Assembly: GCA_902790345.1 (NCBI GenBank)
Contig: CADARO010000014.1
Coordinates: forward strand, 1 to 46,386
Reading direction: 5' to 3'
From: an uncultured Eubacteriales bacterium
Lineage (GTDB): Bacteria; Bacillota; Clostridia; Christensenellales; Aristaeellaceae
DNA: 46,386 nt
Part shown: positions 15,768 to 23,537 of the stretch, one piece after another
How positions within the stretch are numbered: position 1 is the first letter of the stretch
Layout: each line of letters begins with the position of its first letter
Position numbers and translations under genes: made by a program
Notes under the pieces: model-generated
The model's database searches: none
What the model saw: the letters and a program-made list of their open reading frames with translations, nothing else
Told to the model about the DNA's origin: nothing

Positions 15768-16657
15768 CAGCGCCCAGCTGCCGTCAGACAGTCCTTCATG
15801 CGGCTGTCGCCCCCGTGGGTGAGGGAGGACACGGTCATGCCGTCGTACACGCACAGTCCGTCGCCGCCCAGAAAGTAGAGCCGACTGGCGGTGTGCACGA
15901 TGGTGCGGGGCGCCAGGGTGCCCTCCGAGCCGTACACCTGAGTGAGGCTGAAATCCCCGGGATAGGTGCCGTTCAGCCGGTGCATGCTGCGGTCCTTGAA
16001 GATGAGCACGTCGTCGAAGGCGGCCAGCACCGCCCGGATGCGCGCGCCGTCAAAGGTGGCCACGTCCATGAAGCCGCCGCCGGTGTCCGGCTGAGCCACG
16101 CTCAGCTCCCAGTTGTCCGGGGCGAAGCTGTCGCTCCAGTACACCCGGTCGGGCTCCGTCGCCGTCACCGCGCCCCACAGCCGCTCGTAGATGAGGGTGA
16201 GCCGTGCGAAGCGCACTTCCTCGCCGCCCATGCGGGCGTCCACGGCGCAAAGCGCGGCGCTCTGCCCGTCCCAATACTGCATTTTGTCCTGGCCGTTTAC
16301 CAGGATCAGCCAGTCCTCGTCCTCGTGGCGGTAGTTGACGGCGCACCAGTCGTCCGAGCGGAAGCCCCCGCCCAGATCCCGCCACCCGCCGCCCACCAAG
16401 GCGTACACGTGGCCGCCGCCCGCCGCCACCAGGGCGCGGCTGTCCGCGCCGCTCTCATCCCGGAAGAAGCCCTGGAACAGCCGGACGCAGCCGGCGGGCG
16501 GGGCGGGCTGTTCGGCCGCCATGGCGCGGGCGGTGGACAGCGCGCCCTTGCGGCAGATCATGTTCACCGCGTCCGGCGAGGTGCCCATGTCGCCGTAGAG
16601 GCCCCGGCTCTGATCGACGCCCTTGAAGGCGGTAATTTTGAGTGTTTCAAACGCCAT
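15767..16657 (-). CDS. Phage tail propeller protein (gp10-like), N-terminal part
   Basis: The 296-residue product has repeated beta strands with aromatic-Gly-Gly turns (VRLFQGFFR, HVYALVGGGWRDLG, RLYFLGGDGLCVYDG). It opens with KGVDQSRGLYGDMGTSPDAVNM, as seen in tail accessory proteins that plug the portal channel of P22-like phages. It stops abruptly after SRMKDCLTAAGR, while the neighbouring frame resumes a similar blade. GGGAGGC precedes ATG 16657. The split suggests a frameshift or an out-of-frame deletion near 15770-15800. Confidence 0.65.
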   Translation of the reverse strand: MAFETLKITAFKGVDQSRGLYGDMGTSPDAVNMICRKGALSTARAMAAEQPAPPAGCVRLFQGFFRDESGADSRALVAAGGGHVYALVGGGWRDLGGGFRSDDWCAVNYRHEDEDWLILVNGQDKMQYWDGQSAALCAVDARMGGEEVRFARLTLIYERLWGAVTATEPDRVYWSDSFAPDNWELSVAQPDTGGGFMDVATFDGARIRAVLAAFDDVLIFKDRSMHRLNGTYPGDFSLTQVYGSEGTLAPRTIVHTASRLYFLGGDGLCVYDGMTVSSLTHGGDSRMKDCLTAAGR

Positions 16658-16675
16658 GTGTTCTGCCTCCCTTCC

Positions 16676-17278
16676 TCAGCGGAACCAGGGCCGGGGAAAG
16701 CGGTGCCGGGCGGCGTGGGAGCCGCTGGAGCGCACGCTTCGCAGCAGGCGGTAGTAGTCGTTCTGCCAGCTCTGGGCGGCGGCCAGCCGGCGCTCGCTCT
16801 GCCACAGCCGGGCTACGGCCAGCGAGACATAGATCATGGGATCGGCCACGGCCTCGGGGAACACCGGCTCGTCGTCCTCCTCGGCCAGCGGGGCCGGGAT
16901 CACCTGCACGTGCAGCACCACGGTGTCGCCGGGGGCCGCGCCGATGATCTTCACCTCGAAGCGGGAGAGGAAGCGGTAGGCGTAGGGCTTTTCCCGGGCC
17001 TGATCCAGCACCTCCTCCAGGGCGGCGGCGCTGGGCACGGCCCTGTCCAGGCGGATGACGCCGTCCGATGGCACCTCCACGGGCAGGAACAGGCCGGGCA
17101 TCAGGCCGGTTCGGGCGATTTCGGCATAGGCCTCGTTGATGGCGTCGCGAAAGAGCCGGAACAGGATCAAGGCCTCGCCCTGATAGCGCATCGCGCCGCT
17201 CTCATCCGCCGTCTTCACGAATTCGTCGCTTCGATCCGCGCAGCGCGCGGCCATGCGGCACAGGCTGTCCAGTGTCAT
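16676..17278 (-). CDS. Phage head-tail connector-like protein
   Basis: The 200-residue protein is helical at the N terminus (RMAARCADRSDEFV, LFRLFRDAINEAYAEIA). It has a beta-rich middle (LPVEVPSDGVIRL, FEVKIIGAAPGDTVVLHVQVIP) and a helical end rich in Arg (LWQSERRLAAAQSWQNDYYRLLRSVR). Position and pattern fit the gp4-like adaptor that caps the portal in podoviruses, but this is mainly a positional inference. ATGA overlap with the preceding gene at 17275-17278 shows tight coupling. Confidence 0.6.
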   Translation of the reverse strand: MTLDSLCRMAARCADRSDEFVKTADESGAMRYQGEALILFRLFRDAINEAYAEIARTGLMPGLFLPVEVPSDGVIRLDRAVPSAAALEEVLDQAREKPYAYRFLSRFEVKIIGAAPGDTVVLHVQVIPAPLAEEDDEPVFPEAVADPMIYVSLAVARLWQSERRLAAAQSWQNDYYRLLRSVRSSGSHAARHRFPRPWFR

Positions 17279-17685
17279 GATGTCATCAGCTCCTTTGGAA
17301 TGGTATCGGTATCCGTCCTGCGGCGCAGATAGGTCAGCGCCTCCCGGGTTCTGTCGGCCGCCCGGGCAAGGTGATCCCGCTGGGCCGCCTCGGCGAGGCG
17401 CTCATTGTATTCGTCGATTTCCCGGGCGGTTTCCCGCAGGCGCGACACATGGTAGCACCGGGCGTATTCCACCGCCCGGGCGTCCAGCGCGTCGAAGGGC
17501 AGCGCGCAGCACAGCGTGCCCTCCGGCTGGGCGGCGTCGTGGATCTCAAAGCGCTGGGTGCGGGTGTTCAGCATCACGAACCAGTTGGGATTGATGGCCT
17601 TCAGCCGCGCCGGGATATTCAGAACATGGGAGGTGACGGGAATCCGCCCTGGGGCGAATTCCCCCTCCCGGCAATAGACGGCCAC
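17275..17685 (-). CDS. Hypothetical phage protein between capsid and connector
   Basis: A 136-residue product is read from GTG 17685, six bases after the capsid stop, to the ATGA overlap with the connector. A longer frame extends into the capsid gene, but that part is a shadow of capsid codons. The sequence has IPARLKAINPNWFVMLNTRTQRFEIHD, typical of a small beta-alpha domain, then a helical Arg-rich end. No strong ribosome site precedes the GTG, so it may depend on reinitiation after the capsid gene. I recognise no family. Confidence 0.6.
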   Translation of the reverse strand: MAVYCREGEFAPGRIPVTSHVLNIPARLKAINPNWFVMLNTRTQRFEIHDAAQPEGTLCCALPFDALDARAVEYARCYHVSRLRETAREIDEYNERLAEAAQRDHLARAADRTREALTYLRRRTDTDTIPKELMTS

Positions 17686-17690
17686 GGCCC

Positions 17691-18893
17691 TTACGCCGCG
17701 TTGGTCACCAGCACAGCCCTGGGCTCCGGCGCGGCCACGCCGTTCAGGCGGGCGATGCCGCCGGGCAGCGCGCACATCAGGTCGCAGTACTTGGCGATGG
17801 TGGCGGTGTAGGTGGGGTAGCCGGGCTTCTGGTGCAGCACCTGGCGGGTCTCGCCCTCGATCCACTCCCAGTCGGCTACCTGATCCAGGGTGAACAGGGT
17901 GGTGTCGTACAGGTCGATGGCGGCGGCGGGCATGAACTTGCTGCGGGTCAGCGGGATACCGTTGAAGGTGAGGGCGCGATGGCCGCCCTCCAGCACGGTG
18001 GCGTCGCAGATGGTGCGGCGCTGGTTCATCAGATCCAGGTATTGGCCGTAGGCGTCGCCGCCGCAGTTGATGTGGTCGATGGTCACGTTGTAGCTGTCCT
18101 CCAGGTGGTCAATCACCTTCTGCAGTCCGCTCTCGCTGATGGGGCCGAAGGAGGCGGCGGTGTAGGGCTTCATCCAGCTGTAGTCCGCCCGGTTCAGGCC
18201 GTACAGCGTGCCGCTGCCGCCGTCGAACAGCTTGCCCAGGCCGGTGAGCTCATAGCCCGCGCTGCCCTGGATGGTGAGATAGGCCCCGGCGGAGCAGGTC
18301 ACCGCGCCGCTCAGCTTGATGGTCTTGTTCAGGTGGTTCACGTCCAGCACCCGCAGGCCCTGGGCGATGGCGTTGCCGTTGGCGGCGAACAGATCCACCC
18401 GCAGGCCGGGCAGCAGGTACTGGGTGGAGGAGGTGGCGGTGAGGCTGGCGCTGTTGGACGCGGCGGCCAGGGTCACCAGCTTGCCGGAGCCGTCGCCGTA
18501 CATCTGGCGGGCCAGGTTCCACTTCAGCGTGCGGGTGAGGGTGTCCATCTCCTGCTGCAGGATGTTCACGAAGGCGCCGGTGTTCTCGCCGGTGGCGGAC
18601 TTGACGATCTTGTCGGAGATCTCCAGCGTGCCGTAGAGGTTCTTGGTGTCCGATTCCAGGTTGACATACTGGTTCTCGCCGGACAGGGGCAGCGCGCCGG
18701 TTTCGGAGCCCGCGCCTGCGCCGCCGTTGGCGCCCACCAGCGCCGCGCGCACGATCTTGTTGTAGCCCACGATGTTGTCCTCGGTGCGGGCCACGCGGCT
18801 GGCGAAGGCGTCCGCCTTCAGGTTGATGTCTTCCCTCAGCGGCATGATATAGAAGTTCTTCAGCGCGCTGGACACGGTGTTCATATTGACCAT
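17691..18893 (-). CDS. Phage major capsid protein (HK97-like fold)
   Basis: The 400-residue protein lies just after a scaffold gene, as coat genes do. It has an N-terminal arm (ALKNFYIMPLREDINLKADAFASRV), then NKIVRAALVGANGG and YVNLESDTKNLYGTLEISDKIVKS, a backbone-helix-like stretch AFVNILQQEMDTLTRTLKWNLARQMYGDG, and an A-domain-like end with HRALTFNGIPLTRSKFMPAAAIDLYDT and HQKPGYPTYTATIAKYCDLMCALPGG. AAGGAGG eight bases before ATG 18893 is the strongest ribosome site in the block, as expected for the most abundant virion protein. Confidence 0.82.
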   Translation of the reverse strand: MVNMNTVSSALKNFYIMPLREDINLKADAFASRVARTEDNIVGYNKIVRAALVGANGGAGAGSETGALPLSGENQYVNLESDTKNLYGTLEISDKIVKSATGENTGAFVNILQQEMDTLTRTLKWNLARQMYGDGSGKLVTLAAASNSASLTATSSTQYLLPGLRVDLFAANGNAIAQGLRVLDVNHLNKTIKLSGAVTCSAGAYLTIQGSAGYELTGLGKLFDGGSGTLYGLNRADYSWMKPYTAASFGPISESGLQKVIDHLEDSYNVTIDHINCGGDAYGQYLDLMNQRRTICDATVLEGGHRALTFNGIPLTRSKFMPAAAIDLYDTTLFTLDQVADWEWIEGETRQVLHQKPGYPTYTATIAKYCDLMCALPGGIARLNGVAAPEPRAVLVTNAA

Positions 18894-18950
18894 AGGGTTA
18901 CCTCCTTGATTTTGTTTTGGGTCGGTCCTGTTGATTTGATACTTTGTCTC

Positions 18951-19177
18951 AATTAGGAATTTGGAAGTAGGAATTCCGGTTTGCTCTCAGGCGCGGCTGC
19001 GGCCGCACAGACCCTCTCCGCCCCTGAGGGGCACCTCTCCCAAAGGGAGAGGCAAGGCCGCCGCTTCGCTCCGGCATTCTTGGCTCCCCCCTCTGGGGGA
19101 GCTGTCGCGGCAAAGCCGCGACTGAGAGGGCTTCAGACAAACTAAAATTCCCCATTCCCCATTCCCAATTCCTAATT
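18951..19177. repeat. 227 bp MITE-like repeat element inside the phage operon
   Basis: The ends are perfect 11 bp inverted repeats: AATTAGGAATT (18951-18961) and AATTCCTAATT (19167-19177). The interior has several hairpins, including CCTCTCCCAAAGGGAGAGG, GCTCCCCCCTCTGGGGGAGC and TCGCGGCAAAGCCGCGA. It encodes nothing. Hairpin-rich repeats with these motifs are common between genes in gut Clostridia. The right end overlaps the last codons and stop of the scaffold gene. Confidence 0.75.
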
Positions 19178-19897
19178 CTTCTTAAGCAGTGCTTCCAGCT
19201 TGGCCTTGGCCTGGGCCATGCCGCTTTCGGGCTTGTCGGCCTCGGCGGGGATGCCGCCGCCGGCGGCGATGAAGGCGGGCAGGTCGCGGCCGGCCCTGTA
19301 GACCTCAGAGAGGTGGGCGGTGAGCACGGCGCTCTTCACCCGGGGATCGGCGGAGAGGCGCTTCACGGTCTCCGGGTCGGAGAGCAGCTCCTCCTCGCTC
19401 TGGTACTTGCCGGAGCGCACCGCGTCGTAGGCCCGCTGCAGCCCGTCCTCCTCCAGGGAGAAGGCGGGATGGGCCATGATGTACTCCGCCATCTCCGGCA
19501 GCAGCGCCTCCAGATCCTTCATGAGGCCGGCGCGGCGCTTCCATTCGTCCTGCACCCGGCGGCTGCGGGCCTCGCCGGATTCGGGGGCCAGCTTTTCGCC
19601 GTTTTCCAGCGCCCGGGCCAGGGCGGTGAGCTGGCTCAGGGTATCCTCGGCCTCGCTCAGGCTCTTCTGACTCTGTTCGTAGGCGTCCAGCAGCGCCTGG
19701 ACGGATTCAAAGCCGCTGCGGCGCAGCGCCTCCTGGTCTTCGTCGACGGCGGGCTGGCCGGTCTCCTCCGTCAGGTCGGCCTGGGCCATGTCCACGCCCT
19801 GCTGGAAGGCCTGCTGCTTTTCCTGCTCGCTGAGGGCGTCCTGGGTGAGCTGTTGCTCAAACTGCGCCCGCTGTTCGGGCGTGAGATACTGATTCAT
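19172..19897 (-). CDS. Phage scaffolding protein
   Basis: This 241-residue protein is acidic, Gln and Glu rich and almost wholly helical (YLTPEQRAQFEQQLTQ, FESVQALLDAYEQSQKSLSEAEDTLSQL), ending in a basic helix QAKAKLEALLKKN. That architecture, between portal and coat, is typical of P22 gp8-like internal scaffolds. GGAGG precedes ATG 19897. The final Lys, Asn and stop are encoded at the edge of the inserted repeat element, so the original C terminus may have been different. Confidence 0.75.
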   Translation of the reverse strand: MNQYLTPEQRAQFEQQLTQDALSEQEKQQAFQQGVDMAQADLTEETGQPAVDEDQEALRRSGFESVQALLDAYEQSQKSLSEAEDTLSQLTALARALENGEKLAPESGEARSRRVQDEWKRRAGLMKDLEALLPEMAEYIMAHPAFSLEEDGLQRAYDAVRSGKYQSEEELLSDPETVKRLSADPRVKSAVLTAHLSEVYRAGRDLPAFIAAGGGIPAEADKPESGMAQAKAKLEALLKKN

Positions 19898-19917
19898 GTC
19901 TTTTCCTCCTTGTTGCG

Positions 19918-21819
19918 TCAGGTGGTTTCCGGGTTGTCCGAGAGGGCGCGGTGGCCCTCGATGTGCAGGATGAGGGCCTGAGCCAGGGCGGGCTGCTCCT
20001 GCCGCAGGCGGCGGAACTCCGCGCCCAGGGCGAATCGGGTGTGCTCAAAGATGTGCAGCGCGTGGTCGTCCACGCTCATGAGGGAGGGCACCGTGCCGCC
20101 CAGCAGCTCCAGCTGCTCCCGCCGCGCCCGGGTGCGGTGCAGCTCGTCCACCGCGGCGATGCTCTCCCAATGGCCGAACTGGAAGATCTCCAGCAGCCGC
20201 GCCCGGTTTTCCCGGGAGAGCTGGTGGGTGTCCGGGTCCAGGAACAGGCCGGCCCGCATGAGCTCCAGGGCCAGCTGGCGGCGCTGGGCGGGGGTGCTGC
20301 TCAGCTCGGCGTCGGTGTCCACGGCGATGTCGTCGCTGCTCAGGTCGCTGCCCGTCCACACGATGAGCGCCATGTCGCCGGCGTCGCTGCCGGCGGTGCG
20401 GGTGATGCGGGGCGCCACGGCGAATTCCCGCAGCAGCCGCAGCCACTGGCGGCCCAGCTGCTGGATGGCCCGGCGGATGTGCCGCCCGGTGAGGGCGATG
20501 CGGGTGTCGTCCTGCTCCCGCAGGATGTCCAGGGCGATGCCGGAGGACACCTGCCCGGTGAGGCTGGAGGCCCGGGCCATCTCCGACACGCCGGAGATCT
20601 CGTTGAAGTCCCGGCGGAGCAGGTTCAGCCGCTCCATCAGCGTCACCGGCACCTCACTCACATGCAGCCAGCTGGGCGGCGTGGCGCCCGGGCGATACTC
20701 GATCACCGTGCCCGGCTCGAAGCCCTCGTCCAGCAGCGCCTCGTTCACCAGCGATCCCTGCTCAGCCAGGATGTTGCCCGCCGTCATGCGGGCGGTGTGC
20801 TCGTTCACCCGGTTGATGACGGCGTTGTAGTCCCGCTGCAGGGGGATCAGCCGCTCGATGAGGGTGGCTCCGAAGAAGCAGCCCGGCGCGCTGAGGCACA
20901 GCTGCTGCACGAAGGGGAAATCCCGGCCGCCGCATTCGCCGTTTTTGAAAGGAAGCGGCCCGGTGTGCAGCACCCGGCCGCCCGCCACGGTCACATGGCG
21001 GCCCTGGGGGAAGTCGCCGCCCGGCCGCTGATAGTATTCCAGCACCAGCTCGGCGTCCTGCAAGGTCTCCGTTCGGGCGAACTGGCCCTCTCCCCGGGGG
21101 AAGGCGCTCTCCGCGCCGTAGATGTTCAGCGGCCGCCCCGGCAGGCTCACGCCCCAGCGGGCCCTGATTTCCTCCACGGTGTACACCCGGGCGTGGATCA
21201 GGCTGTTCTGGTTCTCCAGCCCATCTCGCCAGCAGCTCTCGGGGAAGATCTCGTAGGCCGGGGCCACGGACACCGCCAGATCCCCCTCCCGCACGGTCTC
21301 GCCCTCGGGTGTGACTCCCAGGGGCAGCCCGGCGTGGGGATCCCACACGCTCTTGTAGAACGCGCAGCCGCACAGCTCGGCCCAGCGGGTGGCATCGGCC
21401 TGCAGGCGGGGCATGTTCAGCGTGTCGAAGGCGGTCTTGAGGAGCTTCGTGGCGGTGCGGGCGGCGGTCACGTCGGCGGCCTCGTCGGTCTGGGGCCGCA
21501 CGGTCAGGGAGGGCTGGGCCCGCTCCAGCTTGGACAGGCGCGTCTCCTCGATGGGAGCGATCATGTTGTAGACCGCCCGGCCCGTCCGGTCCGCGCCGCC
21601 CTCGATGAGCTCGTCCAGCCCCTCGGCCACGTCGCAGTACTGGTCGCCTGCCATGAAGCGCTGGTTGAGCCGCCACTTGAGCTCCAGCTCCTGCCGCTCC
21701 CGCCGCCTGCGCCGGTATTCCGCCTCGATCTCCGAGGCCAGCGCCTGCAGATCCGGGGCTTGGGGCGGCGGCGGCGGCGCGGGGCGATCGGCCTTCAGTC
21801 GTTCTGTGTCATTCATCAT
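19918..21819 (-). CDS. Phage portal protein (P22 gp1-like)
   Basis: The 633-residue protein is of P22-portal size and follows the large terminase by three bases. Motifs fit the family: QRFMAGDQYCD and GRAVYNMIAPIEETRLSKLERAQPSLTVRP near the N terminus, DYNAVINRVNEHTARMTAGNILAEQG in the stem-wing region, and NEISGVSEMARASSLTGQVSSGIALDILREQDD leading into the crown helices. It forms the dodecameric ring through which DNA enters. Two adjacent ATG codons are possible starts, with AGAGG inside the terminase tail. Confidence 0.88.
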   Translation of the reverse strand: MMNDTERLKADRPAPPPPPQAPDLQALASEIEAEYRRRRRERQELELKWRLNQRFMAGDQYCDVAEGLDELIEGGADRTGRAVYNMIAPIEETRLSKLERAQPSLTVRPQTDEAADVTAARTATKLLKTAFDTLNMPRLQADATRWAELCGCAFYKSVWDPHAGLPLGVTPEGETVREGDLAVSVAPAYEIFPESCWRDGLENQNSLIHARVYTVEEIRARWGVSLPGRPLNIYGAESAFPRGEGQFARTETLQDAELVLEYYQRPGGDFPQGRHVTVAGGRVLHTGPLPFKNGECGGRDFPFVQQLCLSAPGCFFGATLIERLIPLQRDYNAVINRVNEHTARMTAGNILAEQGSLVNEALLDEGFEPGTVIEYRPGATPPSWLHVSEVPVTLMERLNLLRRDFNEISGVSEMARASSLTGQVSSGIALDILREQDDTRIALTGRHIRRAIQQLGRQWLRLLREFAVAPRITRTAGSDAGDMALIVWTGSDLSSDDIAVDTDAELSSTPAQRRQLALELMRAGLFLDPDTHQLSRENRARLLEIFQFGHWESIAAVDELHRTRARREQLELLGGTVPSLMSVDDHALHIFEHTRFALGAEFRRLRQEQPALAQALILHIEGHRALSDNPETT

Positions 21820-21822
21820 GTG

Positions 21823-23370
21823 TCACCATATCCTCTCTTTCATCGTTTGCCCGTGCCGCCGCCGGCCGGCCAGGCGCTTCTTGTGGCGCACCACGGGCGA
21901 ATCCTCGGCGCGGGGGGCCTCGCCCTGGGGAGCGGGGCGGCTCATCAGGTAGTAGCGCAGCTCGTCCATGGCGTGGTCGTCCCGCTTGATGGGCTCCTCG
22001 GCGTCCTCGTCCTCCTTCCAGCGGTATTTCTTGATCTCCCGGATCATCATGGGGCAGGTGCGGAAGATGAACAGGCCGGGCTTGCCCTCCGGCCAACGCT
22101 TCGCATCCCAGTGGGGGCGGGGCATGAGATACTGCTTCACCCGTTGGATGCCCGCCCACTTCGCCTTGTTCACATGGGTGTTCACGTTCAGCCCCTGCTC
22201 CCGGAACAGCTCGGCCACGCTGCGCTCCCCCTGCAGGGCGCGCTGGTCGGCGGCGGCGTCCATGAGGCAGCTGAGCCGGTTATCCGAATCGCGCTTCCAG
22301 TTCAGGGCACGGCTGATCCGCTCGATCTCCCTGGCGTGGGCCTCCACGCCCATGTTGGCCTGATAGTGCTCCGCCACCACGTACACCCGGCCCTCCGGGT
22401 CCGCCGCGTACCAGTGACAGGACAGGGGCTTCGCCAGACCCGGGTCGATGGAGATCATGTCCTGCCAGGTGGCGGGCACCTCGAAGGGATCGATCACGTG
22501 GACCGACTCGTCGAACTCGCCGTACACCAGGCCGTTCACCGACACGAATTTGCCGTCCCGCCGGGCCTCCAGCTCGTCTTTGGGCAGCGTCCGCGCCAGC
22601 TTTTGAAGCTCGGCCGCGGGGAGGTAGGGGTTGTCCCGCCAGCTCATGCTGAGGCACCACACCTCCGGGTCGCCGTATTCGTTCAGCCAGATGCGGTCGT
22701 GCACCCAGGTGAGGCCCTTCAGGGGCGTCATGGTGCCGAAGACGCGGCCGCCGGAGTCGATGGTGCGCATGATGCACTCCAGGTAGATGTCCTCCGGCGG
22801 CTCCTCGTCGAACCAGATGAAGTCCTGGCTGGTGCCCTGGAATTTCTCCCGGCCCTGGGCGCAGGTCTTGAATCCGATCACCGACACGCCGCCCCGCAGG
22901 CTCTCCACCTGCAGGGTGTCGATCACCCCGTTTTCCATGTCGTCCGCCCGGCCCTCCCGCATGCGCACCCCCTTGATCCAGGCCGGGTTCAGGTAGCTGA
23001 GCAGCTTCTTCTGGGCCACATCCCGCTGAACCTCGCTGGACAGGCTCACCACCCAGCCGTTCATGGGCCGATCCACCCGCAGGTAGGGGTGGCACCCCCG
23101 GGCCAGATAGGCGCACTCCGCCGCCCCGGCCTCGGTCTTGCCGGTGCGGTTGCCGCCCAGCAGCCACTTGTTGCGCCTGACGCAGCGGTGAAACAGCTCC
23201 TGCCTGGGGTGCGGGCGGTAGTATTTCAGCTTGTCCTCCCGCCGCCGCCGGCTGTATTCGCCGGTCAGCCGCTCCGCCTCCCGCAGCAGCCGCTCCCGGG
23301 CCGGGCGGATCGCCTTCTCCCGTTCCGTCTTGCTGTCGCCTCCTTTCCACGCAAAAAGGGAACCGCGCAA
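21823..23370 (-). CDS. Phage terminase large subunit
   Basis: The 515-codon frame encodes the DNA-packaging motor. Walker A is GGNRTGKTE (72-80), Walker B FIWFDEE (184-190), a coupling motif FGTMTP (211-216). The nuclease domain shows ISIDPG (D309), LMDAAAD and a late DDHAMDEL. The N-terminal KYYRPHPRQELFHR fits P22-like terminases. The only start in the upstream part of the frame is TTG 23370, inside a hairpin loop with no ribosome site. AAGGAGG lies farther in, but without a suitable start after it, so the true N terminus is uncertain. Confidence 0.88.
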   Translation of the reverse strand: MRGSLFAWKGGDSKTEREKAIRPARERLLREAERLTGEYSRRRREDKLKYYRPHPRQELFHRCVRRNKWLLGGNRTGKTEAGAAECAYLARGCHPYLRVDRPMNGWVVSLSSEVQRDVAQKKLLSYLNPAWIKGVRMREGRADDMENGVIDTLQVESLRGGVSVIGFKTCAQGREKFQGTSQDFIWFDEEPPEDIYLECIMRTIDSGGRVFGTMTPLKGLTWVHDRIWLNEYGDPEVWCLSMSWRDNPYLPAAELQKLARTLPKDELEARRDGKFVSVNGLVYGEFDESVHVIDPFEVPATWQDMISIDPGLAKPLSCHWYAADPEGRVYVVAEHYQANMGVEAHAREIERISRALNWKRDSDNRLSCLMDAAADQRALQGERSVAELFREQGLNVNTHVNKAKWAGIQRVKQYLMPRPHWDAKRWPEGKPGLFIFRTCPMMIREIKKYRWKEDEDAEEPIKRDDHAMDELRYYLMSRPAPQGEAPRAEDSPVVRHKKRLAGRRRHGQTMKERIW

Positions 23371-23386
23371 AAACGCGATTCCCTTT
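23353..23386 (-). terminator. Hairpin with T tract overlapping the terminase 5' end
   Basis: AAAAGGGAA at one end (minus strand, from 23386) pairs with TTCCCTTTTT at the other (to 23353), with inner GCG pairs and a loop of T residues. On the minus strand the second arm ends in five T, so it could attenuate transcription from the promoter at 23443-23471 before the terminase. Confidence 0.55.
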
Positions 23387-23442
23387 TCGGTTCATTGTGG
23401 CCGGGCGCGAAAGGCTTTTTCCCTTCCGCGCTCAGCATAGTC

Positions 23443-23471
23443 AGTTTAGCGCGTCCGCCGCCTTTCGTCAA
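23443..23471 (-). promoter_or_regulatory. Promoter reading into the phage block
   Basis: On the minus strand TTGACG (23466-23471), 17 bp, TAAACT (23443-23448). Transcripts would cross the hairpin at 23353-23386 and enter the large terminase gene. The -35 overlaps one of two GTCAACA direct repeats (plus strand, 23467-23473 and 23476-23482). Confidence 0.65.
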
Positions 23472-23494
23472 CACAGTCAACAGAGACGTAGCAA

Positions 23495-23535
23495 ATTGTG
23501 AAAAACATCCGATTGTGAGTAAGAACGTTTGTTCT
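23495..23535. promoter_or_regulatory. Direct repeats and a LexA-box-like dyad upstream of the phage promoter
   Basis: ATTGTGA occurs at 23495-23501 and 23512-23518, 17 bases apart. AGAACGTTTGTTCT at 23522-23535 has the GAAC-N4-GTTC core of Gram-positive LexA sites, though the flanking bases are not ideal and it lies about 50 bp upstream of the -35. Its continuation into TTTT on the plus strand means it could instead be a small terminator. Confidence 0.35.
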
Positions 23536-23537
23536 TT

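Larger units (their letters stand above)
11881..23370 (-). mobile_element. P22-like phage morphogenesis block (prophage remnant or domesticated module)
   Basis: Ten minus-strand reading frames follow the podoviral order: large terminase, portal, scaffold, major capsid, small protein, connector, tail propeller (in two frames), fibre, coiled-coil virion protein, with a small terminase last. Most neighbours overlap by ATGA or lie a few bases apart. No integrase, excisionase, repressor, replication, holin or endolysin gene and no attachment repeats are visible. Codon use and GC resemble the flanking chromosome, suggesting long residence. The left edge is a terminator and the right edge a promoter. 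Confidence 0.85.

Noticed and set aside
17686-17865. N-terminal extension of the small phage protein
   Set aside because: The sequence is a shadow of the capsid gene and Arg/His rich; the plausible start is GTG 17685 after the capsid stop.
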